A stretch of DNA of 64,000 nt from Pseudeuparius sepicola (GCA_963920635.1 OY987299.1:132243373-132307372); one strand, 5' to 3'; positions 32,042 to 44,321 are shown, counted from the first letter of the stretch. Numbers and translations are program-made. The notes: generated from the sequence alone by a model not told the origin.

Positions 32042-32470
32042 ATATATGAAACGTTTCATATACGGCTTTTCGGCTTCGTACGAAGCCAGATACAGACAAT
32101 GCCTGACACATTTTATTAGCATCTTTATTGCCCTGTAAGGAAAGTCGTTTGGACCAACATCCCACAAAAAAAAAACGACAGTAAACTCGCTGAGTGCGGC
32201 GTATAAAACTTTCACAACCCCTATATGAAATTAATGGACGCGGCGGAGTGATCAATTTACTCACGTACAAGAAAATAGTCGTATAAATGTACAAGATAAA
32301 AAATTATTAACCTAAGATTTAATTATGAATTTAACATCTTTATTTTTGGAGATATTGGTCTGAACTTTATTTTGTTTGAGAGGTCTTCAACAATCACTTC
32401 TTATTACCTTGTCAAATTACGATGCCAGAGCCGGCTACCATTTTTTTAATACCTTAGGTATACCTACACC
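32042..32470. other. Repeat fragments
   Basis: 32330-32450 repeats part of the 18.25-18.37 kb arm (CTTTATTTTTGGAGATATTG, CAGAGCCGGCTACC). No gene. Confidence 0.4.
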
Positions 32471-32633
32471 CTTAGACAAGGAAATAGAGAGGACACCGCG
32501 CTTGCCTACCCCGCCGTATATAGATTTTGTTACATCGTTTTGAACGGCGGCCATTTTATATGTGGCGAGTACGTTGTAAGTTAATTTCGTGAATTTGTTA
32601 ATTAAAAGTTTAAGGGAAAAATATACTCCTACA

Positions 32634-32742
32634 ATGGTGAATTGTTCAGCGTTTGGTTGCAAAAGCAGAAACGAAAACGTTCAGTGGGGGTTATTCCCCT
32701 ACTCAACGGCGAAAAGCAAGAGCCCGGGATTTCGTTTCACAG
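32634..32742 (+). pseudogene. Possible THAP-type first exon
   Basis: ATG then MVNCSAFGCKSRNENVQWGL, a C-X4-C start typical of THAP fingers, ending at a GTAACA donor. No matching second exon was found within the element, so it is probably a remnant. Confidence 0.45.
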
Positions 32743-32860
32743 GTAACAAGCTATACCTTTATAAGATGCCCTAAAACTCTTTCTCAATATAACTTCTTCA
32801 AATTCCTTCTACCTTTTAGTATGATGAATTGCATTGTTTTGTTTGCAAATAGGACCAATA

Positions 32861-33554
32861 CAGGGTGTTCGAAAAATAGACGGAGATATTTTAGAGGGTG
32901 ATTCCCTGTTAAGAAATATGAAATGCAGAGTTTTCAAGATACAGGATGTTAAATAAAAAAAAAATAAAAAATGAAATTATTAATGTCTTAAAAATTATTT
33001 ACTCGATTCTGTTGAAATTTGGCAATGTTTTTTGTTGTATTAAGAGGCTAATTTCGCCCTAACTAGATTAAATTTATTAAGTCCAGTGGCGTCCCGGGGG
33101 GCACCTTAGCGAATATTATTATCAAAAAAATGTACGCCACTACCTTTTTTGTAACTTTAATATTTTTTGTTTGATTAAGCATCTAAAAATACAACTTCTT
33201 TCCCTCTTGTATTGTTTTCCTATCTCACTTCGTTTTCGAGAAAAAAAAATAAAAACCGTTTTATTGCATGTCACTGGACAAAATTGGTTGTAGTGTACTT
33301 TATGTTATGATATTGGAAAAGTTGCAATAACACTCTTTCCTAGAAATGCTTTTGATTATTTGTTTTCCAAGGCACTTGTGATTTTTTTTGCAAAAATTGA
33401 TAAACCAATTTTGTCCAGTGACATGCAATATATTTAACATCCTGTATCTTGAAAACTCTGCATTTCCGGACCCATGTTTATAGAAACTTTTTTTCATATT
33501 TCTTAACAGGGAATCACCCTCTAAAATATCTCTGTCTATTTTTCGAACACCCTG
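32861..33554. mobile_element. Palindromic TA element with empty-site proof
   Basis: 694 bp, CAGGGTGTTCGAAAAATAGA ... TCTATTTTTCGAACACCCTG, TA on both sides. The arms extend through GGGTGATTCCCTGTTAAGAA. The related locus at 41.44 kb reads ACCAATATAATAATC without the insert and with one TA. Confidence 0.9.
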
Positions 33555-33871
33555 TATAATTATGTTTAACATCGTTTTTATTAAAAATTTCTTAATTGAT
33601 TATGATAGTTTCATAAAATATTGGCTGATTTGCATGGGCGTGCATTATTTATTTTATTTTGATTGATTCGAAATCGCCACAAATAAATATATTTTAGCAC
33701 TTGACACTAGCTTTACATTTGGGAAATTATCTGCAAATAAATACCTAGGTACCAATATTTAAAATTACATGTAAGTAAAAATTAACTACCATTTCGTTTT
33801 TAAAATTTTTGTGGCAGTCGGAAACACGGCCGCGAGCACTGTTAGGCTTCCTCTCTCTTTCCTTGTCTAAG

Positions 33872-34214
33872 CCTATAGGTATCAAATTATTTAAATAAAG
33901 CATATACAGGGAGTTCCAGTCAACATAGGGTGGCAAAGTTGAGCAAAATAGGAATTTTAAAGGCACCGTGCCAAGGAATCCCTTCAAAAGAGTTACATAG
34001 TCAACAGGAGATGTGTATAGATCAAAAAAATATATATTCAGGATGTTTTTTCTATGTGCCATTTAAAAGTGCAAAAGAAATTTATTGTTTAAAAAATAAC
34101 CAACAAGTAAAAACAATTTAAATTATTGGACGTTTCTCGGCAAAGTCAGTGTGGAAGATGGCAGATTTATGTATTTTTAGACGCGGTCCATTTAATATTT
34201 TTGGTAAATTTTGA
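33872..34214. mobile_element. Fragment of CAGGGAGTTCC palindromic element
   Basis: From 33905 CAGGGAGTTCCAGTCAACAT continues as in the 18505 unit (AAAATAGGAATTTTAAAGGCA, AAGGAATCCC), with a TA before it and unrelated flanking DNA. Confidence 0.5.
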
Positions 34215-34440
34215 TATATTTTGTTTTTTTTTTCACGTTTTTATTAATTCGCTTTCTCGTCCTCTTGTTTTGCAATATTTCTAACTAATTTTCCGATCAA
34301 CTAGAGACTTAAATCTTTAAACATAGCTCAGAACTATGCAATATTAACTGGCTATATACATATTATTATTATTATCTTATTTGTTATTAAAAAATATATA
34401 TAATTATTAAATAAAAATATTTGACTAGTGGTAATTTGTG
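34215..34440 (-). repeat. Array-less inverted copy of the 38.04-39.2 kb repeat
   Basis: Matches in inverse order CACGTTTTTATTAA, TCTCGTCCT-CTTGTTTTG, CAAGTCTCTAG-type and AAATATTTGACTAGTGG blocks found on the two sides of the 38-39 kb array, but here they are adjacent. Confidence 0.55.
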
Positions 34441-34569
34441 CACAGATAATCAAATAACGTCTTAGAAGAAAGGATGACAAACAGACAGAAAATAAAGGGA
34501 GTTATTTAACAGTTTACAAGAATGCGACAACTATAACCAAAGTGTAGATTTGCTATAACCTCAAGCGCC

Positions 34570-35845
34570 ATAAGTTGGGGATCTTGCAAACGGTGAGAGA
34601 TAGAGCAACGGTTAAATCGGGAAAAAGTTGCGCAATTTTGAGGTCAATAAAATGGTACAAACAGATTTCTAATATATTTTTTCGTTTTTGAGTTATTTAG
34701 AAAAAAGTGAAACTTTGCTTTTTCGATTTTATTTTTGTCTGAAGTTGTTATCACAGATAGGAAAAAAGAAAAATGCTTTCTTGTATGTATGACACGAAAC
34801 ATTTTTAAAATGTTTTGAGACAATTATACTGAAAATTCCTTTTTTCCATTTATTTTTTTTTTCTGAGGCGGCCCTGTATTTAACAAAAAGAAGTCTAAAT
34901 ATTAATCAGTATTGTCGACAATTTAACTTACAACTTTCAATCGGAGAACCAAAAAAAGGACGGCAAACACTAATAACAGTCACATACGATGATAAAAAAA
35001 TAAATAAAAATCCTCCACCTAGAAGGCTTTGAAACAACGAAACCAACCCCTTGTCATTTGTCATAACTCCCACTCATTTAGTTAATAATTTGTATTATTA
35101 GAAATGGAGGGTGCTTTTTCAAATGACGACAAATTTAACATGTTAGCATGTTATATCTTGTGTCACAGAAATAGTGTAGAGGCCGAACGAATGTATTGTT
35201 GCAATAATTAATAAATGGCAAAAGTTATTGATTTTATTGACTTATAGCTTTTTTCTTACAATTGGAAAAAGCCAAAACACAATACGCCACTGTTTGCTGT
35301 ACAACAACAGAGGAAAGCACTAACCAGGCAGGGCCGTATTTAAAAATATTCAATTTTCGAAGTGAAATTAAACTGTATGTTAAATTGTTGATAACATACT
35401 GATTAATATTTAGAATTCTTATTATTAAATACAGGGCTGCAATAGAAAAAATGAATGGAAAAAAAGGAATTTTAGTAGAATTGTCTCAAAACATATTAAA
35501 AATATTTCGTGTCATACATCATGGTATTTGCAATGAAAAGTGCTTTCAAAATCTGCGAAAAAATCCAGGTCCGTATTTAAGAAAATTAAAGTGCCATAAG
35601 AGAGTGTTTCTCTTTTTTCCTATCTGCGATAACAACTTCAGAAAAAAAAAAATAAAATCGAAAACGCAAAATTTCACTTTTTTCAAAAAAAAACTCAAAA
35701 ACGAAAAAAGAGATTAGAAATCTGTTTGTACCATTTCATTGACCTTAAAATTGCGCAAATTTTCTCCTATTTTAACCGTTGTTCTATCTCTCACCGCTTG
35801 CAAGATTCCCTGCTGTTCGTTCTTATCCGGGACACATTGTATATA
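34570..35845 (+). mobile_element. Palindromic element with DUF4817 core
   Basis: Arms 34580-34870 and 35430-35830 mirror each other (GAGAGATAGAGCAACGGTTA / AACCGTTGTTCTATCTCTC; AATTGTCTCAAAACAT / ATGTTTTGAGACAATTAT). An inner pair around GTATTTAACAAAAAG and TATTAAATACAGGGC follows. The right terminus is near GGACACATTGTATA; the left has decayed. Confidence 0.6.
35104..35211 (+). pseudogene. DUF4817-type N-terminal fragment
   Basis: MEGAFSNDDKFNMLACYILC, then HRNSVEAERMYCC and stops: the helix-turn-helix start of the same transposase group as at 54.4 and 61.6 kb. 35 codons only. Confidence 0.6.
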
Positions 35846-35939
35846 GGAGTTTTGGTAGATCCTGTTTTAGTGAAAATCGGGGTAACCATCGTCGCACTGA
35901 AGACCCGTCCGATCGAAAAACCACAAACAAGTTTTTAAG

Positions 35940-36175
35940 TTTTATTATTAATCGAAGAACGACCCGGCGGCGATGCCGCGCGTCCGTCCGGCAACGCCGC
36001 GCCGGGAAATCGATGGAAAAACCGGCTGGAGAGCCGGCCAGTGCATCGGGGCGTGCCGTGGAGGACGGTCCTCCAGCCCAGACGGGACGGGCGCTTCGAG
36101 GGATGGTGCGGGAGGCGGGTGGGAACCTCGGCAAGGACGGCGCCGCCGAGAAGGACGACACTTAGGGGGCCGCGT
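35940..36175. other. Isolated GC-rich island
   Basis: About 235 bp, CpG-rich, in a >70 percent AT setting. Several frames are open (for example 35973-36329 plus, 35948-36277 minus), as expected in GC-rich DNA. None gives a domain I know. It could be an unrecognised exon, a promoter or foreign DNA. Confidence 0.4.
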
Positions 36176-37229
36176 AATTCGAGGCTTACGGGATAATATG
36201 CGCGAAGTAAGTACTTTGTTGCCGTCGGAAAAATGTGGCCATCTAAGTGACACGAAAATTGACAGGTCCGGTAACATAAGCCTTCAATATAAGTTCATCG
36301 TGGCGCAAGCAGATCCGTTTAATTTTTAATTGGGTTTATCGCCACGGAAACCTGTACCAAACTGTTTAAAAGACAACATTTTCAAGTTGCCAGGAAAATT
36401 CATCAGTGCTTAACAGTAAATGAATAAACTTTGAACGAATAAAGAGAATAAATCTTTCTCCTTCTCAAAGATAATGTCACGTCAAAGTGAAATGACGGAA
36501 TAATAAATGTCAAATTAAAGTGTCATGACAACAGAGACAATAGCCTAGCCACCCAATGTTCTATAACTTTCTCCTTGAATATCTGGCTATATAATAATAT
36601 TTTACTGAACACATTTGTCCGTATTTCCTAGAATAAATGATGAGTCCTTAATTTTTTGCCTAATTCCTACTTCTTCTTTGAGAATTGGTTGGGACTTATC
36701 CCACAAAATTCTATGATTATTATTAAAACAGTGTTCAAGTAATATTGTCTTTATCGTTCTTTGTAACAAAGATTTATTGGATTTCCGACGAAGTCATTCT
36801 TTTAAAAAAAAATTGTTTGTCGCAAAAATAAGATTATCATACAAAAATCTTAGATCAGATGTACAAAGTGTAAAAAATTTTCAAGATTGAAACACCGTTA
36901 TTTTTCATTTTAGACAAAATGTTTAGGTATAAAAGAAAGTTGTTTACAATAAGAAATAAAGGTTTAATAAAATAATTTAAACCTGAATTTTGAATTTTAT
37001 GTTTTTATTTTTTTAAGTTCAAATTTGTACGATTTGGTTTTAGAGGTTAATGTTAGTAAACTAGTAAAATGCTAATAAGAAAAGTTGTACAGTAGCAAAA
37101 AGTACTAACAACTTTGAATCTCCTTTTGAGAAAAGAAAAGTAATGAACTAATGTGGATTTTTGTGCAAGTTACACCAAAATTTCATTATGAAACATTGCT
37201 CTGGATGGAGAAATATGCCCTATATTGAA
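36176..37229. other. AT-rich DNA, nothing recognised
   Basis: No gene or repeat boundary seen. Confidence 0.35.
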
Positions 37230-37600
37230 TGTCTGAAACAATTTCAGGAACTCTGATTTTGTAATTTTTCCATATCTGATCTCGCAATTTAAAGATAGCA
37301 GTAACAAATTTGTTTATAATACAAAATAAATCCTCAATGAAAAAATTTGAAATCTGAATATTAAATTTTATATTTTAATTTTTTTAAAGTTGAATTTCTG
37401 AAGATGAATTGAAAAATGCATGGAAGTTGGAGTATGGTATAACAAAACTAATTTTTCTTTTGGATTTTCATAAATTCAACAAAATATATATATAATTCTT
37501 CAACTTTGTTTCTCTTGAAGCATTTTCATGTTATCTTAATTTATTAGCACCCTGTACCTCTGACCTAGCATTTTTATATTGGATGATATAGGATGACTTT
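37230..37600 (+). repeat. Repeat paralogous to 40.12-41.34 kb (empty site)
   Basis: Shares AAAGTTGAATTTCTGAAGAT, ATAAATTCAACAAAA, TCTTGAAGCATTTTCATG and CCTGTACCTCTGACCTAGCA with the DNA flanking the 886-bp palindrome, but has a single TA at the matching point (37556). Confidence 0.75.
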
Positions 37601-38039
37601 TCGTCGTACCTATGACACTATGATAATGACTCCTATACATTATGTTTTTAAGACATCTAAGTACCTACCTACATATATTTGAAATTTAGTGAATTTGTTT
37701 TTGTAGAAACACATTTTGGGGGAAATTTGTATGATTTGGCTTAAAAGATGTGGCAAATAAACAACACCCCCTTGCTCTTCTTTGAATTTTTTTATTACAA
37801 AAATAGGTTTTTATAACACACAAATCTGTTTCAAATTTCAACAAACACGAGAATTATTATAATAAAATTCGTTTCTTTCAAATTTATTTTAACGCCCTGT
37901 GTTTTGAAGTAGAGGCATTTAACAATAACCTGTCAATAGCAATTTGATAATAATTATTGTTTTCCTGAAAAATAAAATAAGTACAGAAAATGAATGTCAT
38001 AAGATTTTTATTATTATTATATTTATTACCAGCTTAGGG

Positions 38040-39200
38040 CACGTGCTTATCTGGTCACAAAGCTCCACTAGTCAAATATTTTTATTTAATATTCATAATT
38101 TTTTTTATAATAACAAATAACATAATAATAATAATATGAAAGCCCCAAAGAGCCATAGCATGTAAATATTATCTGGAAATTTCCACTTACTTTCTAGAAA
38201 ATTCATGATAACCAAGTAGAAATTTTTACATAATAACTAGAAATTTCCAGATACTAACTAGATATTTTTATTTAATATTCATAATTTTTTTATAATAACA
38301 AATAACATAATAATAATATGAAAGTCCCAAAGAGCCATAGCATGTAAATATTATCTGAAAATTTCCACTTACTTTCTAGAAAATTCATAATAACCAAGTA
38401 GAAATTTTTACATAATAACTAACTATTTCCAGATACTAACTAGAAATTTCCATATACTAACTAAACATTTCTAGTAAATAATTAGACATTTCTTGTTAGT
38501 ATCTGGAAATTTCTAGTTTATTATGTAGAATTTTTTCCTTACTATGTACAAAATGAAACGTTTTTAGAGAATTTCAATAACAGAATGCTTTATATTATTT
38601 AAGGGTTCGGTTTCGGATTGAACAGATGCGTCGTTAGTGGGATTAAATATTAGAAATGCCATTAATAGCAGTTATTAAGTTTTATTTTAATCTCGGTGTG
38701 TCTCAGAAAGAGATTAGGTAGATCGTTTCTGTTGATTTGGGCTGCCATTGATTTAAGTCAGAGAAGTTTAAAACGAATTTTGAGAACTTGCAGACTCTGT
38801 AGAAGGAATCACTATACAAATTATGCTCCGGAATGCTTTAGTTAAATGACATCTAGAATTTCTAGTTACTATGTAGAAATTTATAGTTGCTATGAAGAAA
38901 TTTGTATTTACTATGTAGAAATTTGTAGTTACTAGGTAGAAATTTCTAGTTACTAGGTAGAAGTTTCTAGTACTATGTAGAAATTTCTAGTTACCTACTA
39001 AGTAGAAATTTCTACTTGATTATCATGAATTTTCTAGAAAGTAAGTGGAAATTTTCAGATAATATTTACATGCTATGGCCCTTTGGGGCTTTCGTATATA
39101 TAGTGGGTCAATATTGCATTCTCATCCAAGTTCTGAGTTAGGTTTCAAGTCTCTAGCCAGTCGAGAAATTAGTTTAAAAAGGACAAGAAAGTGAGTTAAT
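38040..39200 (+). repeat. Element with CTAGAAATTT array
   Basis: Two tandem ~180-bp units (38080-38265, 38266-38440: CCAAAGAGCCATAGCATGTA) lead into a ~20-30-bp array of CTAGTTACTATGTAGAAATTT variants (38400-39010, with a ~320-bp unrelated block at 38560-38850). It closes with the inverse of the unit (TACATGCTATGGCCCTTTGG, 39070-39090). The whole is roughly palindromic. Confidence 0.75.
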
Positions 39201-40427
39201 AAAAACGTGCTAACAATTATTATTGTGGTATCGATTTAAAGTCTGAAAATTTGATTTGTTTTAATAACAGTCCAACTATGCTTCCAACATTGGAATTTTC
39301 GTGTGGTTAAATAACTGAAAAATTCTTGATAAACAACGTTTTTAGTACTGCTCTAATTATTGTAATAAGAGTGTCGACATGAAAAATAACGCAATACAGC
39401 TATTTTTATACGACATACAACCATATAAATTTGCCATTATCGCCATGAATAATAAGCACGCCACTAATGTTCGTTTTTTTTTTTGAGGAAGTAGATTTGC
39501 TATCTACGAAATACTTATTATGCATCAATCAAATTCAGATTTCGCATGCATTGTATAAAATTGATGGAAGCGAGCTGAATAAATGTATGAGGAGTATTTG
39601 TTTGGTTTTTGAACTGCAGGATAAACAAGGCTAAGCAGGGAAGACTATGCATATTTCTCCATAATGTTACAAACTCAAAAATTATACTGTTTTTTTCATT
39701 TTTATTTATCGAGTGCATAGTGTCTACAGGATAATTCTCCATTTGTATGGCCACAATAGTGGTGTAATAAAATTAGTGTAATATGGTACCTTGTAGAACC
39801 CAAGGCAGAAAAGTAGCTTCTCTGTGTAGAATAGATATTCAAAAATTAGATTCACAAACATTTTTAAATACTTAGATGTCTTGCAATGTTGAAACTGATG
39901 TTTTAAACGTATCTATACGATGGTATCTGGGCACTATTTCTTAGATATCGTGCCATTTAGGCATTATGTCGGTGATTTCGTGACAGTGTGCATTTATTGT
40001 GTGATATGTGGTATGAATTAAGAAGGTCGTTGCAACGTTATTTCACGAATCAGATTCGTCATTTTCCTAAAGAAAGGCACATTTCCGCGTCGTATTTCAC
40101 TCGTTTAGACTGTCTGACTTACTGACTGATAATTTTAAACTTTATATTTTCATTTTTTTAAAGTTGAATTTTTGAAGATGAATGGAAAATGCGTGGAAGT
40201 TGGTAAATTGTATGTAGAAAATTTTTTTCGACAATCGTAAACATTGTTATTTTATTTTTATTGTTTGTTTAATAACAAAACTAATTTCATAAATTCAACA
40301 AAAATATATAATATATAAGTCGAAAATCAGATTTCAAATTTTGTTATCGAGGGTTTATTTTGGATTACAAACAACTTTGATTATCTTGAAGTATTTTCAT
40401 GGTTTCTTAATTTATTACCGCCATGTA
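39201..40427. other. AT-rich DNA and repeat flank
   Basis: 40120-40427 is the repeat shared with 37.23-37.56 kb. The rest shows no gene. Confidence 0.4.
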
Positions 40428-41313
40428 CAGGGTGTCCACGAAATATTTGACCCCCCCACTAACTTTTTTATTTTTTGAGCTAGAAACACGAATAAAAAAG
40501 CATTTTGTAGAGAATTTTATTAATTTTTTTGCGGTTTTATTGCATTTTATATAGGGTGTATAGAAAAAGAGTGGCAAACTAAACTTATGTTTTTTTAAAT
40601 GAAACACCCTATATATTTTTGCATTTTTGAAATCTGCTCATCAAGGCAATTAAAATGATATTAAACTTTGTGGCATTATCTTTTTCCGTTTTTGAAAAAT
40701 TCCGTTTTCAACTTTTATACTAAATTTATTTAACTCGAATTTGTGGATCTCGTGATAAAGATAGATGATCGATGTAATAACAAAAAATATTTGTTTCAAA
40801 CAAGAGAGTAATATAGTGAAACTTCAAAATGTTTAGGAGCCTTTTCAAATTTTACTCATTATATTCTCGAAATAAAGAATTTCAGGAAAATCGTAAAAGC
40901 TCCTAAACATTTTGGAGTTTCACTATGTTACTCTCTTGTTTAAAAAAAATATATTTTTCATTATTACATTGATCGTCTATCTTTATCAAGAGATCCACAA
41001 ATTAGAGTTAAAAAAATTTAGTATAAAATTTGAATACGGAATTTTTTAAAAACGGAAAAAGATAATGCCACAAAGTTTAACATCATTTTAATTGTCTTGA
41101 TGAGCAGATTTCAAAAATGCAAAAATATATAGGGTGTTCCATTTAAAAAAACATAAGTTTAGTTTGCCACTCTTTTTCTAAACACCCTATATAAAATGCA
41201 ATAAAACCGCAAAAAAAATAATAAAATTCTCTACAAAATGCTTTTTTATTCGTGTTTCTAGCTCAAAAAATAAAAAAGTTAGTGGGGGGGTCAAATATCT
41301 CGTGGACACCCTG
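40428..41313. mobile_element. 886-bp near-perfect palindrome (CAGGGTGTCCACGA), TA target
   Basis: Almost the whole element is two inverted arms of about 430 bp with a short centre near 40860-40880. Ends are CAGGGTGTCCACGAAATATT and AATATCTCGTGGACACCCTG, with TA duplicated outside. Internal CACCCTATATA and TATAGGGTGT words add smaller symmetric ends. A one-arm copy lies at 5798-6211. Confidence 0.92.
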
Positions 41314-41343
41314 TACCTCTGACCTAACATTTTTATATGGTGA

Positions 41344-41796
41344 TCGTATTTTCTCGACGTTTTTTTCTCAATATAACTTCTTCAAATACCTTCTACCTTT
41401 TAGTATGATAAAGTGCATTGTTTTGTTTGTAAATAGAACCAATATAATAATCGTTCTTATTGAAAATTTCTTAATTGATTATGATCGTTTCATAAAATAT
41501 GGGCTGGTTTCCATGGGCGTGCATTATTTATTTTATTTTGATTGATTCGAAATCGCCACAATTAAATATATGTCAGCACTTGACACTAGCTTTACATTTG
41601 GGAAATTATCTGCAAATAAATATCAATATTTCAAGTTGCATGTAAGTAAAAATTATCTACCTTTTTAATTTTTAATATTTTTGTGATATTGGCTAAGAAC
41701 GCGTTTCATGCTACGCCACTGGCCTGTCGTGCGATGTGGCAGTCGGTAACACGGCCGCGAGCGCTGTTAGGCGTCCTCTCCCTTTCCTTGTCTAAG
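41344..41796 (+). mobile_element. 5'-truncated copy of the P-like element
   Basis: Colinear with 32770-33871 without the palindrome inserted there: same TATAACTTCTTCAAAT, TTTCTTAATTGATTATGAT and CACGGCCGCGAGCGCTG blocks, and the same end CCTTTCCTTGTCTAAG at 41796. Confidence 0.7.
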
Positions 41797-43129
41797 ATGC
41801 TATCAATTCCTTTCGAATACACTATTGCAATCTCTATCTACGAATAATGACACTAGTGACTTTATTGCCCCAAACCTCCCAATCCAGGAACACTATACAG
41901 CAGGACACCTCTACCATTTCACTTGCGATGAGTATGTAAGGTCTGGAACCGACACTATATTAAAGACCCGAGCATGACGTCATATTTCATTGTTGTTTAC
42001 CGACTGGGGTGGCGCCACTCGACGAAAAAAATGGCGACTCATTACAGGCTATAGGGGGGTATTCTGTGGTTATTGGTATGACAGTTTCTGACGTCCAAAA
42101 TGTCCCAAATTTTAAATATCCAGCTTTATTACGATTTGCCTTATTTTTACGGTAACGAATTGTCTTGCAGTTTTATCCTACTAACACAGCTTTTATAGGT
42201 AGATTTGCTTGTGATAACATGAAATTTCCATGCACATGAAGAAAATGGTAAAAATGCCAAAAATTCAAAAAAAATCCATTTTTATTTGAAACACCATGAA
42301 ACGGAACGAGAATTAAATAATAAAATGGTTCTAAATAAATCGTATGAATGAAAAATATCAAAAATGATAAAGAATTCCAATAATAAAATTAAATAGTATT
42401 TTTCTTTAAGCATGCAGGCACTACACGTGTTTCAAAAATTCCAGAACCGTATTAACAAATTTAATTTTTTGGGCTCCTTAAGAAAAGTTCACCCTCTATA
42501 CGATTTTTTGATAATCCAATGAGGGGATATAAAGTTACATACAATAGTGTTGAATGCCACGTAAGTATTTGTTTTTTTTTATTAAACTTTCAACAGGCCT
42601 CAAATAAATTATCATCAAATTGACCAAACCAAAACCAGAGGCGAAACCAGTCACAATTTACTGAGAAAATACAGGTTGTTTCAGTTTTAAATTGACAAAA
42701 TTTGGGAAACAATAGAACTTCTAAAAATAATGCCAATTTCTTGTATACCTACACTTAATGTCTCCATTGGCACCCTAAGGAAAGTACAGGGTGTTAAATT
42801 TCGCAGAAAAAGGGAGATATTTTTTAATATCACTGAAACTACATTGATATTTGCCCTCCAATATGAGATTCTAAGAAGCCTTGCAATAGTTATTGCCTGT
42901 GAAATATTGGTCAAAACTGATAAATCACCTTGTATATATGTGAAAAACGATAGATGTGGAAAGGAAAGGACTATCTGCTCGAGTATCGGCGGACTTTTAG
43001 AAACCTATCTTCGGATTATACACTTTTTATTATAGACAAAATTGTCGCATATTATCAAATTTTGTAATAACTTTTGGCGGAAGAAAAATTGACAAAGTCC
43101 GGACTGCCCAAAATATATAATATTAATAA
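41797..43129. other. Unassigned DNA with TA-element fragments
   Basis: No gene. CAGGTTGTTTCAG (42673) and CAGGGTGTTAAATTTCGCAG (42787) are element-like starts, and CACCTTGTATATA (42926) an end. At 41965-42050 is a GC-richer patch containing GACTGGGGTGGCGCC, not assigned. Confidence 0.35.
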
Positions 43130-43200
43130 TGTTTATTTGTAACGAAAATTGAAATATTTACACATATTTGTAACGAAAATTGAAATATTTACACATAATT
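43130..43200. repeat. Direct duplication of ~33 bp
   Basis: ATTTGTAACGAAAATTGAAA followed by TATTTACACATA occurs twice in tandem (43135-43198), likely in the LINE's 3' region. Confidence 0.8.
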
Positions 43201-43467
43201 CATTTCAATCACTATATAATTTTAAAATGAACATTTAATACCCCTCAAAAGGCCGAGCCTTGTGCGACGGAATTAGAGCTAATTAGTCACTCATCAATAA
43301 AGTGACAACACATAACAGGTAATTTGAACAATATACCTTTAACACTTATCGAGAACTGACAATAGTTTTGGCAAGTATTTGGTCATGGTTGGGTAAGTTG
43401 GTAATTCTATGTCACGTCCAAGTGGCTCAGGGAGCAAAAGTATAATTTGACTATTTTTTGAGGTCAA

Positions 43468-44310
43468 TTAGTTGGTGGATGCAATACCGGGGTTGCTGTG
43501 AGATCCATCTCGTAAAAATAGATGGTAAGATACAGAATTCACAATGTCTGTAGGCAGATTATTATACAATCTAAGTGCTATGTATGTGTGACATCTCTGA
43601 CCAATAGTTTTGTTTCTCTTTGGGATCTGTAATAAACCCTCTTTCATTCTAGTTCCATAAGTGTGTTCTATTTTTCTCAAACCATATTTTTTCTGAAATG
43701 TCCTTTGAACTATTTTTTGGAAAAATATTTGTCTAGGATCGTAAATGTTACTTTCCAGGTAAAGTTGGTCGGAAGGGTATGTATATGGTTTTACCATATA
43801 TTACTTTTAGGAACGATTTTTGACTCACCTCCAATCTTTTTAAATGCGATTTCGTTACTCCATCCCATCCGACTATACCATATGCTATATGCGGTTGCAC
43901 TAATGCGTAATACATTTTCTTTAATGTTTCTATATCCAAAATATCTTTAAATATTTTAAAGGTTGGTATCAGTGATCTAATTTTTTGTGATACATGTGAT
44001 ATATGTTTCTCCCATTTCAGATGTGAGTCTATGGTGACCCCTAGATATTTTATTGTATTTTTCGAGGCAAGTGAAATCGTGGTGTCTTTGCAGTTTTCTG
44101 TTATACTTTCGAAATTAGGGAGTGCATTTTCATAACAAGAGAATGACATGAAATTTGTTTTTGTAAGGTTTACTGTCAATAATCGGTTATTGAAGAAACC
44201 TAGTATGGTCTCCATTCCTGTGCTGACCTTTTGAAGTAAGTGATCCCATGTTACACATTTGAAGAAAATTGCGGTGTCGTCTGCGAAGCTTATGATTTCA
44301 CCGTCAACCG
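43468..44310 (-). pseudogene. 5'-truncated non-LTR retrotransposon (RT C-terminal part)
   Basis: The minus strand encodes the end of a LINE reverse transcriptase. It shows the active-site motif FADDTAIFF, then NLTKTNFMSF, NTIKYLGVTIDSHLKWEKHI and a C-terminal region ending in RCHTYIALRLYNNLPTDI. The fold order and the LGV-D-LKW motif fit Jockey/CR1-like LINEs. A frameshift near 43780 splits it (44310-43748 and 43797-43468). The 5' end stops abruptly at a minisatellite at 44.32 kb. No N-terminal RT, endonuclease or ORF1 is seen. Confidence 0.85.
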
Positions 44311-44321
44311 GTGAAACAAAT

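Larger units (their letters stand above)
32471..33871 (+). mobile_element. P-like (THAP) element fragment interrupted by a TA palindrome
   Basis: Inverted ends CTTAGACAAGGAAATAGAGA (32471) and TCTCTCTTTCCTTGTCTAAG (to 33871) match over 23 bp with one mismatch. A THAP-like first exon follows the left end. The flanks CCTACACC and CCTATAGG agree at only 5 of 8 bases, so the target duplication is doubtful. A partial copy lies at 41344-41796. The class is inferred from the THAP start. Confidence 0.5.

Noticed and set aside
36000..36330. Arg/Gly-rich protein in the GC island
   Set aside because: Frames are open on both strands as expected from GC content. No domain, so not called as a gene.
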